Shown here one piece after another: positions 1 to 8,286 of a stretch of 11,897 bases of DNA (the stretch's first letter is position 1; the number at the start of each line of letters is the position of its first letter). Under the pieces are notes generated by a model. That model was not told the DNA's origin and did no database searches. It was given only the letters and a program-made list of their open reading frames with translations. This stretch comes from Mucidula mucida (taxonomy: Eukaryota > Basidiomycota > Agaricomycetes > Agaricales > Physalacriaceae), in assembly GCA_015501055.1 (NCBI GenBank), contig JADNYV010000958.1, forward strand, positions 1-11,897, in the 5' to 3' direction. The position numbers were made by a program, and so were the translations under genes.

Positions 1-72
1 CGCCAAAGGAGTTTGTTTCTGTACAGGTTTGATGTGGAGCCTCATGAGGGGAGAGATGACGAGTCTGAATGA
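1..72 (+). CDS. Possible C-terminal end of a truncated plus-strand gene
   Basis: The frame starting at base 1 is open from the window edge to a TGA at 70-72, giving 23 codons. The last ten residues are mostly acidic (FDVEPHEGRDDESE before the stop), a composition common at fungal protein C-termini. The following 100 bases are AT-rich with TATATA-like tracts, as expected of a fungal 3' UTR. No domain can be recognised from so short a piece. It could also be a chance open frame. Confidence 0.3.
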   Translation, partial: RQRSLFLYRFDVEPHEGRDDESE

Positions 73-590
73 TTTGACGTATGTAGCACTAGGAGATGAT
101 TGATGCGGACGAACACCTGTATATACCACTGTATGATACGTTCACATATATATTGATATGATGTAAGATACTACACCTCAGACATGGTTAAGAAACGCAA
201 AGAATGCGCCGCACGCTCAAGCGTTGCCAGTGGGAAGCGCTAGCCCGCCAGCCCCATCATCTTCCAGATGATAGTTTCCGGAGCGCGGAGGGCGGGGCCG
301 GGGGTGGTGGTGGCTTCAAGCTGACCTCGGATTTAGATGCTAGAATGCAAGTGTATCATATGAGTTTGATTGTGCGCAGAACTAAGTAGACTAAAACGGT
401 TGTCCATACTGAATAGCATGAACCTGATAAGTTACTGGAAATTATATACGTATTTACTTTTGAGCATAAGTAAATTATATACGTATTTACTTTTGAGCAT
501 AAGTAAATCGATTCAAAACGAGTTAAACAGCGCTCGGATCAAGCCTGGTCAATCCCAGTCGCCCAAGGAAACTCCTCCAAACCCACATCG
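73..590. other. Intergenic stretch, no recognised gene
   Basis: This holds an AT-rich stretch (roughly 120-180), a G-rich patch around 285-313 and a 33-bp tandem repeat at 439-508. An open frame at 204-389 on the plus strand is glycine-rich in the middle only because of the G-rich patch, and it matches no family I know. The right end abuts the stop codon of the minus-strand gene, so it probably carries that gene's 3' UTR. Confidence 0.5.
439..508. repeat. 33-bp tandem repeat, about 2.1 copies, each with a hairpin
   Basis: Copy 1 is 439-471 and copy 2 is 472-504, with no mismatch seen, and the start of a third copy runs to 508. Each unit holds ATACGTAT (a perfect 8-bp palindrome) and the dyad ATTTACTT / AAGTAAAT, an 8-bp stem with an 8-nt loop. 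The repeat lies about 80 bp past the stop codon of the minus-strand gene, so the hairpins could fall in its 3' UTR. No function is claimed. Confidence 0.85.
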
Positions 591-2276
591 CTAGTGCTCT
601 CCTTTCCTTCCCTTCCCCTTCTCCGACTCAGAGCCGACCCGCTCGCCACAGTCATACTGCCGCGAATGGATCTCTTGCATACACGACTCGTCCTCCTCCT
701 CCATATCGTCGCCAAAGTTCATCGTAGTGTCCAGCGTAGCTCCCATACTTCCTGCCACACGCGACCGCGTGACGTACCGCATCGATTCAAGCGTCTTGTG
801 TCCTCGTCTTCCTGGCGAAATAGACTGCTTTGAGCATAAGCATGAACGACAGATGATGATCGTCCGAACCTTCAGAGGTGGCAGATGAGCGAATTCCACG
901 AAGACTAGGTGCTGCGACTTACACTGGGGTGAAATACGGGACGACCCAGTAATCGTATCCAATGAGATGAGGCTGATAGGGCGTAAGCTTCAGTTGGACC
1001 TTGGAGGACTGGCGAACATACGATATGATCGAACTAAGTATAATGTGAGCGAAGTTCACGAAAAGAGAGGATAGAACTCACCACAGGACAAGCATGTCTG
1101 CGAGTGAGAAGACCAAGAGAATGCTTCACGAAATTGATCAGATTCAGTACCATAAGCGAATGTCCTCACATGAAATAATCGTTCCTAGACGCAATCGTCA
1201 ACCAATGAAGCTGAACATACTCGGAGACTCACCATCTCTCAGAAACAACCTAGCCAGGCCCGGACGATTCTTGGCATTCTGCCCATCGTCTGCAATGCTT
1301 TTCCGAAGCGCGAACGTCTTGAGCACAGTCACGCAAATAACGATAGACTCTGACAGGATGTCCGCTACGATTCCAGAGACGCGTACTACGCAACATTCAG
1401 CCCATCATATTAGGTAGACCATGACCAATCAACTCCTGTTGTAATATGAGAACGAGAAAACATGTATTAAAGCAACGAGGAATTACACGTCTTTCGTGAA
1501 CCTCCTGGGAGGCCATATAGGCAAGTTGACAGCCATATCGATCGACACCGGGAGACCATTGGTGGGCGTAAACGTACTACACCATTACAGCATGAATACA
1601 GTGTACAACGCATGAACGAACAAACATAGACTTACAGACGGATTGATTGCGGAGGTAAGCACAGAAGGAACACAAACGAGGCCAGGCGCCAATCGGAGCC
1701 CATGAGCGCGTAGACGCGTAATGAAGAGAACACTGATCATCACACGTCAATCTGAGGCTACAGCAGTTGACAAGGAAAGTACTCACACCCAAACCCACCG
1801 TCCTCAGAATGAAAGGAAATATCTGGAACCGAACTGCGATGTTACATCTAGAATAAACACAATCAGGACCTGGCAGAGAACCCGAGCATAAGATAACTGT
1901 GCTCACCCCTTGACAAAATTGTTCAGGCCCCAGCATATAGAAAGGCAAGGCACTCACATGCGGCGTCATATCCACGACGCGAGACCATGATGGTGATCTT
2001 CTCCAAAGTGTCCCATACCGCAAAAGACTATACAATACGTCGCCCCAGAAAATTTGCGTGACCAGATCCGCCGCACTTCTGCTCCGAAGCATATAATGTG
2101 GTCCCAGACAAGGAGAGCTAGAGGCGTACGATAAGCGAACAAGAACAACACTGAGTGGCGCTTCCGTACCGACAGAGGCAATACTACAGCATACAAATGC
2201 ACTAATGAACCGAGTATGAGTTCGCGGAGTGGTAAAAATCCGGATTAACGTACAACTCGTACACCTGGAACAGCAT
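591..2276 (-). pseudogene. Multi-exon DUF6533-type integral membrane protein gene, frame-disrupted
   Basis: Agaricomycete multi-pass membrane proteins of this family start with a DUF6533 block; their function is unknown. Seen here, reading leftward: ATG at 2276-2274 after a pyrimidine-rich leader; the signature ALLVWDHIICFGAEVRRIW from 2117; an RFQIFPF block near 1830; LRVYAL then a hydrophobic segment in exon 1732-1636; SGIVADILSESIVICVTVLK ending in LFLRDG in exon 1435-1233; VVPYFTP before 925; and a polar acidic tail (GDDMEEEDES) to the TAG at 593-591. Likely introns: 2169-2118, about 1906-1849, 1786-1733, 1635-1577, 1486-1436, 1232-1185, 1081-1034 and about 924-870. The conserved blocks do not join in one frame: shifts are needed near 2200, near 2045 and at several junctions, and a TGA interrupts the part after RDG. 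It is either a decayed gene or an intact one carrying consensus indel errors. Family assignment is firm; exact exon ends are not. Confidence 0.72.
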
Positions 2277-4003
2277 CGTCGGGAGAGAGGCTTGAGCGAA
2301 AGCCAAGCAGACAGTCGAGGTCCTTTTGTATGAACGCTTTACGTCAGACCGCGTGCACTGTTGTCGGTAGATTACGAAACGTCCGAACAGCAGGTTTAGA
2401 CTATTAGAGGCTGTGCAGTACGAGACGCTTCGCATTACGAGATCACTGTTGGTTCGCCCTATCGCCTCTCCTGTCCCGCAAGGCACGGTAAGAAATCGCA
2501 CTGTATTCCAAGCTCAGCGCTGATGGTTGATGAAGACTTGAGTATGAATCAACGTCTTTTGATCCACCTATCCGCGTCCTCCTCGAAACATTTGAGCTTT
2601 CAACACAGCCTGGGATGGTCTGGCTTGTGTACGTACAAAGCAGTTCCGTGGACGGCACTTCCTCCTGCCTTCCGCAGATTTCACGGCTCCATACCCAAAA
2701 TCTCTTGTTGTCCCGAGGCGAACCTGCTAAGGCTCCTACAGTAGTAGCACGCGCCTTCCGGTTATATATGCGTGAATTGTAGAGTTGAGAACACTTTGAC
2801 TGTCGCGGGTAAGACCTGATATCATGCCCCTCATGGTTGAACGATGGTTCTACCTGCGAAAGCCGTTAGTGCCTGGACCTGAGCAGAACGATTGTAAAGA
2901 TACGCACTATTCGCGAACGTATGGGCGGTATAGTGGGGAAAAATCCAATCTGACCGCTTTTACACATTTTCGAGTTTGCTTGTGTCCACTTTCCTCAACG
3001 TTGTCTGGCTTGGTCCGATCCCGTCTGGCTTTGCCGTTTGCATCTGGCTTTCACGGATATCTACTAGTCATTGTGTCGGGAGCGAACTCGGGAGGCGGGC
3101 CGCGGGTTCCCTTATCCTTCCCTCTTACGGACATAACCAAGACATGGTTGTACTGTACCGGCCGCGCGCATTGATCTCTTTGTGTCATCCTGCAGACAAA
3201 TTCAAAAACACCAATAGTTGATAAATATACTGTTCCTCCTTAATGTCTTCTATCCTTTGTATGTCAGAACTGATTTACTGTCTTCATTTCTTGCAAAACT
3301 TGTGTCATTTCGACGAGGTGCCTTCAATCTGCAGATGCCGCCGCTGTTGCCCCCACTCACCTTCTTCCCAGATGTCTGCATGCTCTTTGATCCCGAGCGC
3401 TCGCATGTGCAATGATCATCTTTGACAGTGTTGTACTCAATCGGCGTGGGGCCTCAAATTCTACGAGCAGGAGAACAGTGTACTGATGGCGGGGATCAGG
3501 CGCGAGTTCCCAAATGGGGAACTTCCCATCAGCAAGTCTACACCCGGCTTTCTGCCTTTTTGGGCTTTTTTGCTTTTGACTATAAATTTTTGCTTGCACT
3601 GCACCTTAACAGTCATTCATGTATGCCCAAAAACATGTTTCACTTGTAGAACTACATTGTAAAACATCAGATATACCACAGCTGGCCAAACAAAAAAGAT
3701 GCAGAAATGAGAGGCACAAAAGGAAATTGAACTTGTGACCGAAAATGACATGGCCTGTGGGCTTGCGGCTTTTTGGCTTTTTTGTGGTGTACAAGCGGCA
3801 GAAAGTTCAAGAAAGTCCAATATTGAACTTGCTGATGCCCAAAGGTACTTCTTAGGGTCTAATCAGACACCATGTCGGAACTCAGACACAATATGGAAAA
3901 GCGGAATGTGACATTGGGCAAGCCAAACAGGTAACACAAAAGCCATACTTAACTCACCAAAAGCCAGACGAAACAGTCAAAAAATGCAAAAGCTAGAACC
4001 ACA
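2277..4003. other. Intergenic stretch with no recognised gene
   Basis: The left part (2277-2700) should hold the promoter of the leftward gene; a CT-rich stretch on the minus strand directly precedes its ATG, but no clear TATA box was found. Open frames at 2824-3174 and 2976-3221 on the plus strand resemble no family I know and lack convincing splice signals. From about 3530 to 3995 the sequence becomes AT-rich, with repeated AAAAGCC or its complement (near 3565, 3770, 3940, 3958), possibly relics of an old transposable element. Confidence 0.5.
3999..4003 (+). repeat. Presumed target-site duplication (left copy), CCACA
   Basis: These are the five bases before the first TG of the 5' LTR. Ty3/gypsy integrases usually duplicate 4-6 bp, and the solo LTR in this window has a clear 5-bp duplication. 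The partner copy would lie beyond the right end of the window, after element 2 and the rest of the interrupted 3' LTR, so this is a prediction. Confidence 0.4.
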
Positions 4004-4532
4004 TGTTATGAATTGCCATATTTTCACATTTTCACATCTTATCATATCTTATCGAGGGCTTGTCTTATCAACCAACGGACTGTTTCATCATCTGTTTTGT
4101 CACCAATCACACTCCTTTTCATTACCAAAGCTGTACTCATGTTGGACACACACCAAACACATAGATGACATCATACATGCTGATACCTCATGGACTTCCT
4201 ATTGTATACACACCGTCAACACTCGTAGCACACATGGTTGTTTCAGTATTATTACTTACATGCAGTTACCACTCATATTTAATGGTTTCACGGACTAGTA
4301 GCATACAACATTGGGTCAAGGGCGTGGAGTTATCCCTAGCGGAAACATGTATGGACAAGGAGTCCCAAACACAGGCTTACTAGTATATAAGCAGTAGTGT
4401 AGTATCATTGTACTTTAGTTCCGATCTCGTTTATACACCTGGCCTAGCCTAGTCTTACAAACGCGAACACTTTCTTTTTCAGTTCTTGCTGTGGTACCTG
4501 GTTGAGTCTCCTGGCTTAGTCAGTTGCTAACA
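4004..4532 (+). repeat. 5' LTR of element 1 (529 bp)
   Basis: It begins TGTTA and ends TAACA, a 5-bp terminal inverted repeat with the usual TG...CA ends. It matches the 3' LTR from 9982 and, inverted, the LTRs at 10480-11009 and 11268-11795. Promoter elements lie at 4384-4427. Relative to the other copies it has lost several CpG sites to TpG or CpA. Short open frames inside it are not conserved genes. Confidence 0.96.
4384..4427 (+). promoter_or_regulatory. LTR core promoter: TATA box and predicted transcript start (U3/R boundary)
   Basis: TATATAA lies at 4384-4390. The segment AGTTCCGATCT at 4417-4427 starts 33 bp downstream of the first T, the normal spacing to an RNA polymerase II start site, and it is also the segment complementary to the primer-binding site. 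The surrounding 83 bp (4376-4458) is identical in all four LTR copies of the window while flanking LTR sequence differs. The exact start base is inferred. Confidence 0.7.
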
Positions 4533-5130
4533 GAAGATCAGAACTACTTTCTACCACCTACCACACATGCCTGATCGTCGATCAGCACTTCGCTGTTTGA
4601 TCATCACACATTTCCCCATTCTCTTTCCTGTTTACAGATCGACGGATTCCTAATTCCAGCGCACATCTGCATACATGTGTATTGGTCCCAGTAGCGCCGG
4701 CTAACAGTTAGAGATAACTGCCTCGGGTGCTGGAAGTAGCCGCTCTCACGAGAACAAACTTTTGGCAGTTGCACTTCAGTGGGCACTGTTTACGGGTCAA
4801 CCCCCGTTCCTAGGAAAACTTCAGCTTACCTTACACCAGAGAAACGTTGGCTGGGCAATTGCAAACTTGTGACAAGCTCTTGGGCTCCGTAGATATATAG
4901 TCAGTAGTCGGTAAAATAGTGTAGACAGTTACAATATCTACCTACTTTACTTACCTTATGATACACACCATTATTCCCCACCCTATCAAGTCCTGGATTC
5001 TCTTGCAGATCTAGGCAATTCCTCATTATTCATCCAAACCTCTATTCCCTCACCCGTTTCATCCAAATCCGCATCACCCATATCCCCATTCTCACCCTTT
5101 CACTCTCCGATCTCATTACCCCGATTCACC
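4533..5130 (+). other. Untranslated leader of element 1 between 5' LTR and gag
   Basis: These 598 bp contain no convincing gene. They start with the primer-binding site and include a short palindrome at 4571-4585 (CTGATCG, T, CGATCAG), a weak dyad at 4889-4941 and, near the end, a pyrimidine-rich region low in G. In retroelements this interval normally carries packaging and dimerisation signals; none can be proven from sequence alone. Confidence 0.7.
4535..4545 (+). promoter_or_regulatory. Primer-binding site, probably self-primed (Tf1-like)
   Basis: AGATCAGAACT lies two bases after the end of the 5' LTR. It is complementary at 10 of 11 positions to AGTTCCGATCT, the predicted first 11 nt of the element's own RNA (4417-4427). 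In the fission yeast element Tf1 the first 11 nt of the mRNA fold back on the primer-binding site and prime reverse transcription. No TGG, the expected start of a tRNA-complementary site, lies here. The one mismatch (A at 4540) would be a paired G before a CpG-to-CpA change. Confidence 0.7.
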
Positions 5131-6045
5131 ATGTCCAACAAAGCACCTGAGTCCGGTCATCACATTGGGGCCAAACCCAAAGGCCGATCCCTTGTCAACA
5201 AGCCTTACAACTATAACGGGGACAAGACCAAATACAAGAGCTGGTGGCGATTGATGTTCACATACATCTGTAACAAGAAGAACAACATCACATCTGACTC
5301 CGAAAGGATTGATGTCGTTCTCTCCTACATCCGAGAAGATCATGTCGATGCATGGGTCCAGAACTATACAGACCAGAACTTCAGCGAGGAAGAAGAGGAA
5401 TGGACAGTCTCCTAGGCACAGTTCAAGAAGCACTTGAAGGAGCAATTTGCAGACTCCAACCTCGTGCAAGATGCACAAGACCAGATCAAGTGGTTGCGCC
5501 AGGGGCAAGATACCGCTCAAGACTTTTTCCAGAAGTTCGAGATTCTGCTTACTCAGGCAGGATATTCGAAGGATGATGCATATGTTGTGCGTCTTCTCAA
5601 GACCAATGTCAACGAGACAATTATTGACCAGATCTATGACAGCCAAGACGGGTTGCCGGAAGAATACAATGATTGGAAGAAACAGATCATTCAGATCAAT
5701 CAGTTGTGGAGAAGGCGAATGGCAAGCAAAAGACCCGACATGCAGTCCCGGCCTCAAGCTCCGCAGGTGGCTACATTGAGAGCCAATCCTACAAACCAAC
5801 CCACACCGCCGATCACACAACAAGATGCCACCGGCGTTACCTATGGAGGAGCCGGCAGGCCAATGGACATTGACAATGCACGTCAAAGGGGACTCTGCTT
5901 TAGCTACAGCAAACACGGCCACATCAGCAGATTCTATCCAAAGAAGGGTTAACCCCAGCAGATTCGGGGTCTATGGACCGAAATAAACAACGAGGAGACG
6001 AAGAAGTTGGCCAAAGAGTTGGGTTTTGCAAAGCTCCCGCAGTAG
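5131..6045 (+). pseudogene. gag: gag: capsid and zinc-knuckle nucleocapsid polyprotein, broken by two stops
   Basis: Gag forms the virus-like particle and binds the element RNA. The ATG at 5131 sits in a good context (CACC before it). Read in this frame to the TAG at 6043-6045, the product would be about 304 residues. Residues about 60-170 resemble the retrotransposon gag domain (AWVQNYTDQNF, then FKKHLKEQFAD and the QGQDTAQDFFQKFEILL helix). Residues 256-269 are a CCHC zinc knuckle (C-x2-C-x4-H-x4-C) in which Cys 2 and Cys 3 are both Tyr (codons 5905 and 5935), each explained by G to A. In-frame stops occur at 5413-5415 (TAG, probably from a Trp codon) and 5950-5952 (TAA). The segment after 5952 still reads as protein (LWTEINNEETKKLAKELGF), so the true end is 6045. 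It overlaps pol in the -1 frame. Confidence 0.85.
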
Positions 6046-6063
6046 ACACAGTCCTGCCGGAGC
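6021..6063 (+). promoter_or_regulatory. Predicted programmed -1 ribosomal frameshift signal between gag and pol
   Basis: The heptamer G GGT TTT at 6021-6027 fits X XXY YYZ in the gag frame and resembles the yeast L-A virus site G GGU UUA. After a 5-nt spacer (6028-6032), bases 6033-6042 pair with 6054-6063 at 9 of 10 positions (one C/C mismatch) around an 11-nt loop, which contains the gag stop TAG (6043-6045). Slippage by one base at the heptamer moves directly into the frame that encodes protease. An accidental indel is the alternative. Confidence 0.65.
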
Positions 6064-6404
6064 AGTTATTAAGGGAAGGGTTGTCAAATGCAGAATCTAT
6101 TTACAGTACAGGTACTGAAACATCTAAAATATTATCGACAACTTCACCAACAAAACCTAGGAAAGAAAGATTTAAGCCAAATACGCCCGAGTGGATCACA
6201 CAATGGCTAAGAGAGGACGAAGTGTCGAGAGCAGTGGGAATTTTGAGAGCATGGATGCCGGAGCGGAGAGAGAGAGAAGCGACGGAAGAGAAGGTGATGG
6301 CGATCAGAGCGTTGACAAAGGAAGCTGCGGTGGAAGTTGTGACGGAGTTAAAAAAGTCAAGGAAGTACATTTGAGGAACAAAGGGACAGGACATGAAACT
6401 CTGA

Positions 6405-6800
6405 GTAACCATAGAGAGCATGCACACAGGCTCGGAATGGGAGACAAGTGCCCTTCTCAACAGTGGAGCAACGGGTTCTTGCATCAATAAAGAACTTGTT
6501 AAGAAGATCGGACTCCTGATCAAGGAGTTATTGGTCAAGCTTCCTGTCTACAATGCGGATGGAACCCTAAACAAGGGAGGGGCGATCAAAGGTTTTGTGG
6601 AGGTTCAGATGAAGATCAGTGATCACGCTGAAAAGATTGAGTTGGCTGTCACCAACCTTGGCAAACAAGTATCTTTTGGGGGTTAGACTGGTTACAATAT
6701 CACAATCAATCCCACAATCAACTGGACCAAATCCACGTTGACTTTTGATCAATGCCCAGATTGTTGTGGCTACCTACCCAAGTATGAGTCACCAGAAGAT
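6405..6800 (+). other. Aspartic protease domain of pol, catalytic Asp lost
   Basis: This retropepsin-like domain would cut the Gag-Pol polyprotein. The active-site motif reads ALLNSGATG at about 6450-6476, with Asn (AAC, 6459-6461) where the family has the catalytic Asp; the change G to A lies in a CpG. The later hydrophobic GLDWL motif survives only in a different frame (6680-6694), because of a 1-nt loss near 6669, and the frame returns after a 4-nt CAAT duplication at 6703-6710. The end, around NWTKSTLTFDQCP, matches the usual protease-to-RT connector of mushroom gypsy elements. Inactive as it stands. Confidence 0.82.
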
Positions 6801-6923
6801 GAAGGAGAAGATGTAGAAGAGAAGCTGAAAGAGGGAGAGCAGTTGTTCTGGATGAACTGGGACAGCTATCGCAAAAGTGGTGAAACACTAAGATCACAAC
6901 AGCCTTCATCTGCTGCTGCACCT

Positions 6924-7811
6924 TACATGGAGGAATTTTCCGATGTATTCAGCAAGGCGGACTTTGACAAGTTACCAGAGCAAAGACCCTGGGACCACAT
7001 GATAGAACTCACGCCTGGTTCCAAGCCGGTTGACTGCAAGATTTATCCCCTTAGTCCATCGGAGCAGAAGTTGTTAGACAAGTTCTTGGAGGAAAACATA
7101 CGCACAGAACGTATATGGCCATTAATTTCACCAATGATGTCACCCTTCTTCTTTGTCAAGAAGAAGGACGGAAGCCTTCGGCCAGTACAAGATTATTGGA
7201 AGCTGAACAACATGACAATCAAAAACCGATATCTCTTGCCGTTGATCCAGGAGCTTATTGATAAGCTTAAGGGGGCAAAGTGGTTCACAAAGATGGATGT
7301 CTGATGGGGTTACAATAACATTTGGATCAAGGAAGGTAATGAGTGGAAAGCGGCGTTCAGAACAAACCAAGGCGTATTCGAACCCTTAGTTATGTTCTTT
7401 GGACTCACAAACTCGCCGGCCACTTTCCAATTGTTCATAAATCACATTCTAAAGGAGCTAATTGACGAAGGACATGTTATAGTTTATCTGGATGATATAC
7501 TTATATTTACGAACACTTTGAAAGAACATAGGCACATTGTACAACAAGTACTAGAGATACTACAAGTAAATAAGTTGTATTTAAAGCCCAAGAAATGTAG
7601 TTTTGAAGCACACAAAGTAGATTACTTGGGAGTGATTGTTGGCGGAGGAGAAGTGAAGATGGATCCAGCAAAAGTGGCCATTGTGAAGGAATGGAGGGAA
7701 CCGACAAAGAAGAAGGAAGTACAGTCATTATTGGGCTTCTGCAATTTCTACCAACATTTTATCCGGGGATTTGCGGAAGTAGCAAAGCCATTAACATTGC
7801 TAACTGAGAAG
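6924..7811 (+). other. Reverse transcriptase domain of pol
   Basis: RNA-directed DNA polymerase that copies the element RNA into cDNA. Visible in order: the connector YMEEFSDVFSKADFDKLPEQ, the fingers motif SPFFFVKKKDGSLRPVQDY (about 7140-7196), the first catalytic Asp in FTKMDV (GAT 7296-7298), FFGLTNSPATFQ (about 7395-7430), the YLDD box (7485-7496) with both Asp present, then YLGVIV and the thumb segment LLGFCNFYQHFIRGF. The TGA at 7302-7304 cuts the domain right after the first Asp. Trp at 7197 and 7323 stands where relatives usually have Arg, both fitting CGG to TGG changes. The catalytic Asp residues survive, but the polypeptide is interrupted. Confidence 0.95.
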
Positions 7812-8286
7812 GGCAAGTGGGTTTGGGGCATAGAGCAGCACAAGGTGTTTGAGAAGTTGAAACGGAGGATGACGGAAGAACCCGTTATGATTGTACCACA
7901 TGACAATGGCAAGTTTTGAGTCAAGGCGGACTCCTCAAACTATGCTAACGGGGCTATTCTTTTCCAGTTTGTTGACGGGAAATGGAGACCAGTGGCTTTT
8001 CAATCTTGCGCGTTAAATGAAGTTGAACGCAACTATGAGATCTACAATAAGGAGATGACGACCATCATGGACTTGATTGAGGATTGGAGACAGTATCTCC
8101 TTGGAGCAAAGGAAACAGTGGAGGTTTTTACCAATCATCAAAACCTTCAGTACTTTTGGAAGCCGCAGAAGTTGAATCAGAGGCAGGCAAGATGAGTTAC
8201 GGAGTTGGCGGAATATGACATACAGATGATTCATAAGCCGGGCAGGATGATGGGGAAAGCTGATGCCTTGTTAAGGATGACAGGCT
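7812..8286 (+). other. RNase H domain of pol
   Basis: Degrades the RNA strand of the RNA-DNA hybrid. The domain follows the RT thumb without a tether. The first catalytic Asp is in KADSSNYANGAIL (GAC 7929-7931), the Glu in the helix ERNYEIYNKEM, while the third acidic position reads TNHQNLQYF with Asn (AAT 8133-8135) where the family has Asp. That change is G to A in a CpG. The end is marked by the HKPGRMMGKADALLR motif (relatives have Ser before the last Arg). TGA at 7917-7919 and 8193-8195 interrupt it. Confidence 0.9.

Noticed and set aside
285..313. G-rich run that might form a G-quadruplex
   Set aside because: Only three runs of three or more G in regular spacing; the rest are pairs, so a stable structure is doubtful.
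204..389. 61-codon glycine-rich open frame
   Set aside because: Composition is caused by a G-rich patch; no family resemblance and no promoter or splice context.
3505..3523. Hairpin AGTTCCC-AAATG-GGGAACT
   Set aside because: A 7-bp stem with a short loop is expected several times by chance in 12 kb, and no gene ends here.
4533..4560. tRNA-type primer-binding site
   Set aside because: No TGG start or tRNA 3'-end complement that I recognise; self-complementarity explains the site better.
4889..4941. Dyad GTAGATAT / ATATCTAC and TATATAG in the leader, resembling a second promoter
   Set aside because: Short, AT-rich and unsupported by conservation; likely chance.
5116..5922. Long open frame on the minus strand (268 codons)
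   Set aside because: It is antisense to gag, whose plus-strand reading has clear family motifs; the minus product resembles nothing known.
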